Positions 7,015 to 14,846 of a stretch of 30,750 nt of DNA are shown in pieces (position 1 is the stretch's first letter; every line of letters starts with the position of its first letter). The position numbers and the translations under genes are program-made. The notes under the pieces were generated by a model. That model did not search any database. It had not been told where the DNA came from and saw nothing but the letters and a program-made list of their open reading frames with translations. Source of the stretch: Brassicibacter mesophilus (GTDB lineage: Bacteria > Bacillota > Clostridia > Tissierellales > Proteiniboraceae); the NCBI RefSeq assembly GCF_050433385.1, contig NZ_JBNPXI010000036.1, forward strand, positions 1-30,750, written 5' to 3'.

Positions 7015-8628
7015 CTATTCTATAACATAAAGCTTTGATAAATCTTCAAACATAAATATTGGCACAGTTCTAGCTTCCTCTACCCCTCCAATATTTTTGC
7101 TTACGCCTATAAGCGATTTTGGATAAGCTATTGGATATACAGGTATATCATCAATAACCTTTTTCTGAACTTCTGTATATATTTCTTTTCTCTTCTCTTT
7201 ATCAGTTTCTACAGCACCTTTATTCCATAACCCATCTACTTCTTTATTGCTGTATTGTGAAATGTTATATATTTGACCAGTCATATATATAGACTTGTAC
7301 GAATCTGGCTCTGGTCCCATTACATAACCGTTAAATGCTAAGTCAAAGTCTTTATTTTCTGGGTTAAGAAGCTTTTGATAGTATGCTCCTCTTTCCATAG
7401 CTATAAGCTCAAGTTCTATTCCAATTTCTTTAAGCTTTTGCTGAATAATTAGTGCTTGATTTTGCTGCTTTGGTCTTGAGTTCATATAAGCCATTTTTAA
7501 CTTTAATCCATTTTCATACCCTGCTTTACTAAGTAATTCTTTTGATTTTGCTGCATCATATTCAAAATGTCTAACATCATCTGTATAGTATAATGCATCA
7601 GGAGTTAATATTGAATTAGCCATATCTGCATATTCTATTGACTCATAAGATCCGTTCACTAATTCTTCTTTATCTATTGCAAGAGCTATTGCTTCTCTTA
7701 CGTCTCTATTTTTTAATACATCGATATTTTGGTTAAATATCATGTAATCAAGCATTCCTTCTCCATAGCTAAATACATTAAAGTTACTATCGGTTTTATA
7801 TTTTTCAAATTCCTTAGGTTCAATGTATGACGCTGAAACTTCTCCACCTTCAAAAGCTACCTTTGCAGAGTTCGAATCAGGTATAACTCTATAGACTATG
7901 TTATCCAAATGTGGTCTTCCAGCATAATAATCTTCGAATCTCTCTAATACAATACTTTCACCTTTGTTCCATTCTTTAAATTTGAATGGACCTGATCCTA
8001 TAGGATTTTCATTTTTTTCACTCTTAGCTATATCAGCTTCACCTTCAAAAACATGCTTTGGTATAGGCAATACCTGAACTAGCGAACCCATAAATGAAGA
8101 CAATACTGTAGGAAGCTTAAACTCAACTGTAAGTTCATCAACCTTTGCTACTTGTACAGGTACTCCATCAATTATAAATAAATCTCTTAAAAAAGAATTT
8201 TGTTTTTCATCTAATATTTGCTCCATAGTAAACACTAAGTCATCTGCAGTTATTTTTTCTCCATCATGCCATTTTAAGTTATCTTTAAGTTTTACTGTAT
8301 AAGTTAAGCTATCTTCAGATACAGTAATATCCTGTGCTAAATAATATCTATTGTTTTCTCCATTCATTACAAAAAGTGGATTATAAAGAGCGTTATTGAT
8401 AGTCATTGTAACCCTATCAGAAGCATATAATGGATTCAGTGCATTTGGATCACTTCCTACTGCAAAAGTAATACTCCCTCCATCTTTTACTTTTGGTTCT
8501 TGGGTTTGCTGCTGTTGATCATTATTTTCTTGAGGTACATTAGCTTCATTTGAATCCTTGCTACATGCAACAGCTCCTAAAACTAATACTAAGCTTAATA
8601 ATAATGCTAAGACTTTTTTTATGTTCAT
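7015..8628 (-). CDS. extracellular solute-binding lipoprotein, family 5 (oligopeptide-binding type)
   Basis: A lipid-anchored substrate receptor of the ABC importer, 537 residues. A signal peptide (KK, then a leucine-rich core) ends in a lipobox A-V-A-C with Cys22 as the lipidated residue. A Q/E/N-rich linker follows. The SBP_bac_5 fold is then evident, with FAVGSDPNALNPLYASD, DNLKWHDGEKITADDLVFTME and the DVREAIALAIDKEELV segment. AAGGAGG stands 6 bases before the ATG. It leads the operon binding protein-DppB-DppC. Family members bind peptides, nickel chelates or opines; the ligand here is unknown. Confidence 0.9.
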   Translation of the reverse strand: MNIKKVLALLLSLVLVLGAVACSKDSNEANVPQENNDQQQQTQEPKVKDGGSITFAVGSDPNALNPLYASDRVTMTINNALYNPLFVMNGENNRYYLAQDITVSEDSLTYTVKLKDNLKWHDGEKITADDLVFTMEQILDEKQNSFLRDLFIIDGVPVQVAKVDELTVEFKLPTVLSSFMGSLVQVLPIPKHVFEGEADIAKSEKNENPIGSGPFKFKEWNKGESIVLERFEDYYAGRPHLDNIVYRVIPDSNSAKVAFEGGEVSASYIEPKEFEKYKTDSNFNVFSYGEGMLDYMIFNQNIDVLKNRDVREAIALAIDKEELVNGSYESIEYADMANSILTPDALYYTDDVRHFEYDAAKSKELLSKAGYENGLKLKMAYMNSRPKQQNQALIIQQKLKEIGIELELIAMERGAYYQKLLNPENKDFDLAFNGYVMGPEPDSYKSIYMTGQIYNISQYSNKEVDGLWNKGAVETDKEKRKEIYTEVQKKVIDDIPVYPIAYPKSLIGVSKNIGGVEEARTVPIFMFEDLSKLYVIE

Positions 8629-8795
8629 ATATATCCTCCTTGAAGTTTAAATATTTCATCACACATTATGTTACAGTAAATAAGGATGTTTTAGAAATTG
8701 TTTATTTCTATAAGGCATGTGCTGGTTATAGTTTTAATCTATCCTTTTATTAATTTTTCTTAACTAATAATTATAGGCAACCATAATTTTTATTT

Positions 8796-8839
8796 TAAAA
8801 AAAGCTAAAAGCACCTTAATACATAAGATGCTTTTAGCT
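8796..8839 (-). terminator. strong terminator of the YIEGIA operon
   Basis: An 11-bp stem (arms 8803-8813 and 8829-8839), extended by three pairs after a mismatch, is followed on the minus strand by seven T residues. The stem starts inside the stop codon of the small gene at 8838. The remaining stretch up to the binding-protein gene (8629-8795) should hold that gene's promoter, but I found no convincing -35/-10 pair there. Confidence 0.85.
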
Positions 8840-9032
8840 ATTCTTGGGTAACAACTATTATTCCATTTGTAAGTCCATAAACATTACCGCCTAATACTCG
8901 ACCTAACTCAGATGCTATTTTTTCTTGTTCTATTTCATCCTTAGCTAAAATAGTAGGAACTCCTGCATCAACTATCGAATCTTTATCGATAGTAATCATT
9001 GCTAAAATACTCCTTGTACTGCTCTCCTTCAC
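8838..9032 (-). CDS. capping complex subunit for YIEGIA (small protein)
   Basis: A 64-residue soluble protein with a GTG start; AAAGGAG stands 7 bases upstream. Features are SILAMITIDKD, a central GVPTILAKDEIEQEKIASELGRVLGG and the C-terminal GNVYGLTNGIIVVTQE. I recognise it as the small partner usually encoded directly after YIEGIA-family membrane proteins and named from that pairing; the biochemical role is not established to my knowledge. It starts 23 bases after the YIEGIA gene and shares its terminator, so the two form a two-gene operon. Confidence 0.75.
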   Translation of the reverse strand: MKESSTRSILAMITIDKDSIVDAGVPTILAKDEIEQEKIASELGRVLGGNVYGLTNGIIVVTQE

Positions 9033-9055
9033 CTAAATTCTCCTTTACTAAATTA

Positions 9056-9946
9056 TTAATTATCTTTTTTCTTTAAAGTTTCAAGTATTGGAACATTATT
9101 AATAATTTCTTTCAGTAGCTTAACATCTTTAATAATAGGTACAATAAATAAAGCTACTTCTCCATTATCAAAATTCCTTCTAGTAGCAGCATACCTTTCT
9201 AACCCTAATATTCTTGTACATTCATGTAATATAGCTGTTCTTTGCCCTTCATGGTTTAATAAAACCTTTTCGTTCTCTCCTTTTGGTTTTAATATGATAC
9301 CAAAGCCATTTTTTAATATTCTTTCTCTTGTAGCAGAAAGTCCTATATTCATAACATATGTATCACCAACATAAAGATTATCTCCGTTCTTAAATTCAAT
9401 TTGAACCTGTTCAATATCTGCAATATCTTTAATATTATGTCCTTTAGTATAGTTTTTAAGAAAATAGATAACTGCAATGCCAATTATTACTGATATCCCC
9501 ATAATAATTACTTTATTGTGAGAATATTGTTTAATAATAAAAGCACTAATTGTTGTAATTAATGAAGAAACCATTACAATATAATTCCTTGCTTCAAAAG
9601 TCTTTGCTATACCATCTATATAAGCATCACCTCTAAAAAAGTAATTCTCTCTTTCTAAAGATTTTAAACTTTCCTTTTCCATCTTACGAATATCTCTAAA
9701 TTGTTGAATAGCTAAAGCTAAAAAAGTTACTGCAACATAGTTCTTAGCAAGCAATGCTGGATATGCCACAGCCCCCATAGCAGCAGCAATAAAACCTGTA
9801 GTTAGATGTATTAAGTAACCATTCGGATATGTTGGGTATTGTCTTATATCACTTCTTAGCATCCATAATCTTCCTAAAAATCCTACTAATGTCCCTGTTA
9901 AAATATACAGAACAACGCTGAGCTCAAGTAATCCTTTTTGCTCCAT
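9056..9946 (-). CDS. YIEGIA family membrane protein
   Basis: A 296-residue membrane protein of unknown function, found mainly in spore-forming Firmicutes as far as I recall. The signature hexapeptide appears as YIDGIA at 109-114, one conservative change from the family name. Membrane helices lie near residues 9-30, 48-68, 121-139 and 145-163, followed by a soluble C-terminal domain of about 130 residues. The ATG at 9946 is chosen because AGGAG stands 7 bases upstream; an ATG five codons earlier has none. It is followed by the small capping subunit. Its promoter is unclear: a TATAAT at 9991-9986 lacks a recognisable -35. Confidence 0.85.
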   Translation of the reverse strand: MEQKGLLELSVVLYILTGTLVGFLGRLWMLRSDIRQYPTYPNGYLIHLTTGFIAAAMGAVAYPALLAKNYVAVTFLALAIQQFRDIRKMEKESLKSLERENYFFRGDAYIDGIAKTFEARNYIVMVSSLITTISAFIIKQYSHNKVIIMGISVIIGIAVIYFLKNYTKGHNIKDIADIEQVQIEFKNGDNLYVGDTYVMNIGLSATRERILKNGFGIILKPKGENEKVLLNHEGQRTAILHECTRILGLERYAATRRNFDNGEVALFIVPIIKDVKLLKEIINNVPILETLKKKDN

Positions 9947-10053
9947 ATGTATTCTCCTCATACTTTTGATTATTGCCTACAATTAATTATATTATTTGTT
10001 TTAAAATTAGCTATTATCCTTAAGAATGTAACTTTTATATTAACATTAATGTA

Positions 10054-10082
10054 TTGACAATTATTATATTAGTTAATATAAT
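10054..10082 (+). promoter_or_regulatory. consensus sigma-A promoter of the metal ATPase gene
   Basis: A perfect TTGACA at 10054-10059, a 17-base spacer and a perfect TATAAT at 10077-10082. The predicted start, about 10089, gives a leader of roughly 90 bases. A promoter this strong in front of an export pump requires repression, which the overlapping palindromes could provide. Confidence 0.85.
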
Positions 10083-10085
10083 AAT
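10060..10085. promoter_or_regulatory. perfect 12-2-12 AT-only palindrome over spacer and -10
   Basis: The 12-base arms at 10060-10071 and 10074-10085 are perfect inverted repeats separated by GT. The repeat covers the whole promoter spacer and the -10 box. Apart from the central bases it is made only of A and T, so chance or a promoter-melting role cannot be excluded. The 12-2-12 geometry is that of ArsR/SmtB-type operators. Confidence 0.5.
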
Positions 10086-10088
10086 ATT

Positions 10089-10116
10089 AAACATATGAAT
10101 GATTGTTCATATGTTT
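10089..10116. promoter_or_regulatory. ArsR/SmtB (CadC-like) operator at the metal ATPase start site
   Basis: An inverted repeat with 11-base arms (10089-10099 and 10106-10116) around six bases. The core, read on the minus strand, is ATATGAACAATCATTCATAT, close to the TGAACA-N-TTCA type operators of the SmtB/CadC metal sensors. It covers the predicted transcription start. Bound repressor would block initiation and release on Zn, Cd or Pb binding. No ArsR-family gene is encoded beside it. Confidence 0.7.
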
Positions 10117-10178
10117 GTATGTACTAAAATTTACTTATAAATAAATGTTTTTTCTAAGCAATAAAGGGGGTAGTCTAT

Positions 10179-12530
10179 ATGAGTAAAAAAGAATTAATCT
10201 TAGAAGGTTTGGATTGTGCAGGATGTGCTGCAAAAATTGAAAACAGGATTAATAAGATTGAAACTGTAGATAAAGCTGTGCTAAATTTTGTAACAAAAAC
10301 ATTAGAAATTGAAATTGAAAATCCTGAAAAAATAGATGACGTAATATCACAGGTACGTGATATTGTAAGGAAGTTAGAGCCTGATGTTGTTGTTAAAGAA
10401 AAGCACATTAGTAAAGCCAATCAAAAAACTTTGGTATTGATGGGTTTAGTTTGCACAAGCTGTGCAGCTAAAATTGAAGATCAGATAAAGAACCTTGATG
10501 GAGTCAAAAACGCGTATATTAATTTTACAACAGGAAAACTAGTTTTAGAAGTCAACAATAAAAAAGACTTAGATATCCTTTCTAAGAAAGCAATAAAAAT
10601 AATAAATAGAATTGAACCTGATGTTGAAGTGATTGACGAGGATAAAAATAATATTCATCATGACCATAGCCATGATGAAAACTTTGATAGAAAGGAACTA
10701 ATAAAATTTTTCGTTGGAGCAGTACTCTTTGGTGTTGCTGTAATATTTAATTTTTCTAGTACAACTGAATTTTTATTATTTTTCTTTAGCTATATCCTAG
10801 TAGGTGGAGAGGTTCTGTTGAGAGCAGTAAAAAATATCTTACGTGGTCAAGTATTTGATGAGAACTTCTTAATGAGTATAGCAACAATTGGAGCCTTTGC
10901 CATTAAAGAGTTTCCTGAAGGCGTTGCAGTTATGCTGTTCTACCAAATCGGTGAGTTTTTCCAAGGCTTAGCAGTTAATCATTCAAGAAAATCAATAAAA
11001 TCACTTATGGATATAAGACCTGATTATGCAAATTTAAAGATAAATAATAATATAGAGAAGGTATCTCCAGAAGAAATAAGTGTAGGTGACGTTATTATAG
11101 TCAAACCTGGTGAAAGAGTTCCTCTTGATGGTAAAATCATAGAAGGTAATTCAATGGTTGATACTTCTGCTTTAACTGGTGAGTCAGTTCCAAGGGAAGT
11201 GACTTCTGGTGAAGAGGTATTAAGTGGATTCATAAATAAAAATGGGTTATTGACTATTGAAGTAACTAAGATTTTTAGTGAATCTGCTGTTTCAAAAATA
11301 CTTGATTTAGTTGAAAATGCTAGTAGTAGAAAAGCACCAACTGAACAATTTATAACTAAGTTTTCAAGATATTATACTCCTGTAGTAGTATTTTCAGCTC
11401 TAGCCTTGGCAATTATTCCTCCTGTATTTGTTGAAGGTTCCACTTTTTCAGATTGGTTATACAGAGCATTGATCTTTTTAGTTATATCATGCCCCTGTGC
11501 TTTAGTTGTTTCAATACCTCTTGGTTTTTTTGGAGGAATCGGAGGTGCATCTAGAAATGGTGTTCTGGTAAAAGGTGGAAACTATTTAGAAGGATTGAAT
11601 CATACTGATATTGTAGTATTTGATAAAACTGGTACTTTAACTAAAGGTACATTTAAAGTAACTGAAATAAAACCATATAATGGTTTATCTAATGAAGAAT
11701 TACTTGAATATGCAGCATATGCAGAAAGCTATTCAAATCACCCAATTGCTACTTCAATTTTAAAGGCTTATGGTAAAGATATAGTTAAAGATAGTATTGA
11801 AAGCTATGATGAAATATCAGGACATGGTACAAAGATACTACTTAATGGGGATGAGATACTTGTAGGTAATGTAAAGTTAATGAATATAAATAACATTAAG
11901 TTTAAAGATATTGATGTAGCTGGTACTGTAGTTCATGTTGCAGTTAATAAACAATATTCTGGATATCTTTTAATCTCTGATGAGATAAAGGATGATTCTA
12001 AAAATGCAATAAAAGCACTAAAAGAGCTAGGTATTAAAAAGACAGTAATGCTTACAGGAGACAGCAAATCTGTAGGTAAAAAAGTTGCTAAAGAACTTGG
12101 CCTAGATGAAGTATATGCAGAACTATTACCCGATCAGAAAGTTGAAAAACTGGAATATATAGAAAAACAAAAATCATCTAAAGGTAAACTAATATTTGTT
12201 GGAGACGGTATAAACGATGCTCCTGTACTTGCTAGAGCTGATATAGGTGTTGCAATGGGAGGTCTTGGTTCAGATGCCGCTATAGAAGCTGCTGATGTGG
12301 TACTTATGACTGATGAACCATCTAAGCTTGTAGATGCTATAAAAATAGCTAAAAGAACAAGAAGAATTGTTGTTCAAAATATTATATTTGCTTTTGGAGT
12401 AAAAGTGTTTGTTCTGTTACTAGGCTCATTTGGTATAGCTACTATGTGGGAAGCAGTTTTCGCTGATGTAGGTGTTGCACTTATAGCAATACTAAATGCA
12501 ATGAGAGTATTAACTATTAAAAATAAATAA
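10179..12530 (+). CDS. cadA: heavy-metal translocating P-type ATPase (Zn/Cd/Pb exporter, P1B-2 type)
   Basis: An ATP-driven efflux pump of 783 residues. Two N-terminal metal-binding (HMA) domains carry CAGC (13-16) and CTSC (92-95). A His/Asp-rich linker (160-166, HHDHSHD) follows. Then come the transmembrane core, TGES (333-336), the metal-site CPC (438-440) in SCPCAL, the phosphorylated Asp482 in DKTGT, the HP dipeptide (521-522) and GDGINDAP (675-682). CPC plus the C-terminal FGVK and DVGV residues point to Zn/Cd/Pb rather than Cu. It starts after AAAGGGGG. The gene runs opposite to all its neighbours and against the replication fork and splits gyrB from gyrA, which suggests later insertion. 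The metal is inferred, not shown. Confidence 0.93.
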   Translation: MSKKELILEGLDCAGCAAKIENRINKIETVDKAVLNFVTKTLEIEIENPEKIDDVISQVRDIVRKLEPDVVVKEKHISKANQKTLVLMGLVCTSCAAKIEDQIKNLDGVKNAYINFTTGKLVLEVNNKKDLDILSKKAIKIINRIEPDVEVIDEDKNNIHHDHSHDENFDRKELIKFFVGAVLFGVAVIFNFSSTTEFLLFFFSYILVGGEVLLRAVKNILRGQVFDENFLMSIATIGAFAIKEFPEGVAVMLFYQIGEFFQGLAVNHSRKSIKSLMDIRPDYANLKINNNIEKVSPEEISVGDVIIVKPGERVPLDGKIIEGNSMVDTSALTGESVPREVTSGEEVLSGFINKNGLLTIEVTKIFSESAVSKILDLVENASSRKAPTEQFITKFSRYYTPVVVFSALALAIIPPVFVEGSTFSDWLYRALIFLVISCPCALVVSIPLGFFGGIGGASRNGVLVKGGNYLEGLNHTDIVVFDKTGTLTKGTFKVTEIKPYNGLSNEELLEYAAYAESYSNHPIATSILKAYGKDIVKDSIESYDEISGHGTKILLNGDEILVGNVKLMNINNIKFKDIDVAGTVVHVAVNKQYSGYLLISDEIKDDSKNAIKALKELGIKKTVMLTGDSKSVGKKVAKELGLDEVYAELLPDQKVEKLEYIEKQKSSKGKLIFVGDGINDAPVLARADIGVAMGGLGSDAAIEAADVVLMTDEPSKLVDAIKIAKRTRRIVVQNIIFAFGVKVFVLLLGSFGIATMWEAVFADVGVALIAILNAMRVLTIKNK

Positions 12531-12533
12531 ACT

Positions 12534-12563
12534 AAAATGCTGTGCGAATGCACAGCATTTTTT
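12534..12563. terminator. bidirectional terminator between cadA and gyrB
   Basis: A perfect hairpin with 9 bp of mixed stem (12537-12545 with 12550-12558) plus A/T pairs around the loop GAAT. The plus strand ends in six T residues; the minus strand ends in TTTTAGTTTATTT. It serves the convergent cadA and gyrB genes. Confidence 0.85.
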
Positions 12564-12569
12564 AACTTT

Positions 12570-14480
12570 TTATATATCTAGGTTCTTAACATGCCTAGCA
12601 TTTTCTTCTATAAACTCTCTTCTTGGCTTAACTTTATCTCCCATAAGAGTTGTAAATATCTCGTCTGCAGCAACTGCATCTTCTATGTTCACCTGAAGCA
12701 TTGTTCTAGTTTCAGGATTCATAGTTGTATCCCAAAGCTGTTCAGGGTTCATTTCTCCAAGACCTTTATATCTTTGTATAGAATATCCAGTTCTTCCTAT
12801 TTCATTCAGTATATTTTCTAGCTCCTTATCATTATAAGCATACTTTTCTGCCTTACCCTTCTTTACCTTATATAGTGGTGGTTGAGCTATATATACATGA
12901 CCATTATCAACTAAAGGTCTCATATATCTGTAGAAGAAGGTTAATAAAAGAGTTCTTATGTGTGCACCATCAACATCGGCATCGGTCATTATTACAATTT
13001 TACCATATCTAATTTTTTCAAGATCAAAATCATCACCTATGCCACATCCAAAAGCTGTTATCATGGCTTTTATTTCTTCAAAACCTAATATTTTATCTAG
13101 TCTTGCCTTTTCAACATTCATTATCTTACCCTTTAATGGTAAGATTGCTTGTGTTTTTCTATCTCTCCCCTGCTTTGCTGAGCCACCTGCTGAATCTCCC
13201 TCGACAAGGAAAACTTCACATTTTGAGGCCTCTTGTTCTGAACAGTCAGCTAATTTTCCAGGAAGAGCTGAGCTTTCTAATACATTTTTTCTTCTAGTCA
13301 GCTCTCTAGCTTTTCTTGCTGCTTCTCTTGCTCTTTGTGCTTTTAAAGATTTCTCAATTATATTTTTAGACTCTTTAGGATTTTCCTCTAAAAATATAGA
13401 AAGAGATTCTGCAACAACACCCTCTACAATTCCTCTCATTTCGCTATTTCCAAGCTTTGTCTTAGTCTGCCCTTCAAACTGTGGATCTGGAAGCTTTACT
13501 GACAACACAGCAGTAAGACCCTCTCTTATGTCATCACCAGTTAAGTTCTCATCTTTTTCTTTAAGAATCCCTGCTTTTCTAGCATAATCATTCATTACTC
13601 TTGTCAGTGCGGATCTTAACCCACTAAGGTGTGTTCCACCCTCGTGTGTATTTATGTTATTTGCAAAACTAAATACATTTTCGCTATATTCATCAGTATA
13701 CTGCATAGCTAACTCGACTACATGGCTATCTTTTTCACCTTCAAAGTATATTACATTTTTGTGTATAGGATCTCTATTTTTATTTAAATGCTGTACAAAG
13801 GCAATGATTCCGCCTTCATAATGAAATTCTTTTTTCTTGTCAGCTCTTTTATCTTCAAATATTATTTTTACACCTTTATTTAAGAATGCCATTTCTCTTA
13901 ATCTGTGCTCTAATGTCTCATATTTAAAGTTTATATCTTCAAATATCACGGCATCAGGCATAAAAGTAATAGTTGTTCCTGTTTCATCAGCATCTCCAAT
14001 CACACTTAATGGTGCAAGTGAAGCGCCTCTTTCATATCTTTGAAAATGCTCTTTTCCTCTCATTCTTACCCTTACTTCTAACCACTCTGAAAGAGCATTA
14101 ACAACAGAAACACCTACGCCGTGTAGTCCACCAGAAACCTTATATGCGTTATTGTCAAATTTTCCTCCAGCATGAAGAACTGTAAGAACAGTTTCTACTG
14201 TAGATTTCCCAGTTTTAGGGTGTATGTCAACAGGAATACCACCACCATTATCAATAACAGTAACTGAACCATCTTCATTTATTGATACAGATATCGTATC
14301 ACATCTTCCAGCTAATGCTTCATCTATACTGTTATCTACTACCTCATACACAAGATGATGTAGTCCTTTTGGACCAGTACTACCAATATACATCCCTGGC
14401 CTTTTTCTAACAGGCTCAAGGCCTTCTAATACTTGTATTTGTTCAGCACCATAGCTGCCATTCTTCTGATTTTCAGACAT
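12570..14480 (-). CDS. gyrB: DNA gyrase subunit B
   Basis: The ATPase subunit of gyrase, 636 residues, the usual Gram-positive length. The GHKL ATP site shows EVVDNSIDEALAG, DNGGGIPV and GGLHGVGVSVVNALS. The TOPRIM domain shows FLVEGDSAGGSAKQGRDR and the metal-binding DADVDGAHI. The C-terminal GyrA-binding part ends in PRREFIEENA. A GGGGGA site precedes the ATG. It follows recF and remB closely on the same strand, so recF-remB-gyrB is probably one transcript. The partner gyrA is not next to it but about 8 kb downstream, beyond cadA, YIEGIA and the ABC importer. Confidence 0.98.
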   Translation of the reverse strand: MSENQKNGSYGAEQIQVLEGLEPVRKRPGMYIGSTGPKGLHHLVYEVVDNSIDEALAGRCDTISVSINEDGSVTVIDNGGGIPVDIHPKTGKSTVETVLTVLHAGGKFDNNAYKVSGGLHGVGVSVVNALSEWLEVRVRMRGKEHFQRYERGASLAPLSVIGDADETGTTITFMPDAVIFEDINFKYETLEHRLREMAFLNKGVKIIFEDKRADKKKEFHYEGGIIAFVQHLNKNRDPIHKNVIYFEGEKDSHVVELAMQYTDEYSENVFSFANNINTHEGGTHLSGLRSALTRVMNDYARKAGILKEKDENLTGDDIREGLTAVLSVKLPDPQFEGQTKTKLGNSEMRGIVEGVVAESLSIFLEENPKESKNIIEKSLKAQRAREAARKARELTRRKNVLESSALPGKLADCSEQEASKCEVFLVEGDSAGGSAKQGRDRKTQAILPLKGKIMNVEKARLDKILGFEEIKAMITAFGCGIGDDFDLEKIRYGKIVIMTDADVDGAHIRTLLLTFFYRYMRPLVDNGHVYIAQPPLYKVKKGKAEKYAYNDKELENILNEIGRTGYSIQRYKGLGEMNPEQLWDTTMNPETRTMLQVNIEDAVAADEIFTTLMGDKVKPRREFIEENARHVKNLDI

Positions 14481-14539
14481 TCAACGTCCCCCAATCTATT
14501 GTATTTTTATTTGTTTTTCAACGTTTTTAAATTAGTAGT

Positions 14540-14830
14540 TTAAATATTATCAATGAACCCTGCTCTTTTATAAAGAGTGGTTGACGAAATATTTGAACTA
14601 TATATTATGCTTTTTCTTACTTCTGTACCATCATTTTTATCTTTTTCTGCCTTTTCAGTTATGATATATGTTTTGATACCATCTTTAACAATATCATGAA
14701 TGAATCCTTCTTCTTCGGCTATCTTAAAAAACTCTCTGGTATCATTTGATTTAAATGCTGTTTCAGCATCTATTATGGCTATTATGTCTTTTAATGGAAT
14801 AACAAAATCTTTACCGAGGTGAAGAAACAT
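14540..14830 (-). CDS. remB: extracellular matrix regulator RemB (DUF370 family)
   Basis: A small protein of 96 residues that starts MFLHLGKDFVIPLKDIIAII, closely matching B. subtilis RemB (YaaB). A longer in-frame ORF extends 17 codons upstream into recF, but AGGAGGGG stands just before the ATG at 14830 and matches the family start. DUF370 proteins bind DNA and regulate matrix genes in Bacillus; the role in Clostridia is unknown. It sits between recF and gyrB exactly as in Bacillus. Confidence 0.85.
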   Translation of the reverse strand: MFLHLGKDFVIPLKDIIAIIDAETAFKSNDTREFFKIAEEEGFIHDIVKDGIKTYIITEKAEKDKNDGTEVRKSIIYSSNISSTTLYKRAGFIDNI

Positions 14831-14846
14831 TTTACCCCTCCTATTC

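Noticed and set aside
12958..13587. 209-codon plus-strand ORF opposite gyrB
   Set aside because: Antisense shadow of a highly conserved gene; Ser/Phe/Pro-rich composition typical of reverse-strand translation.
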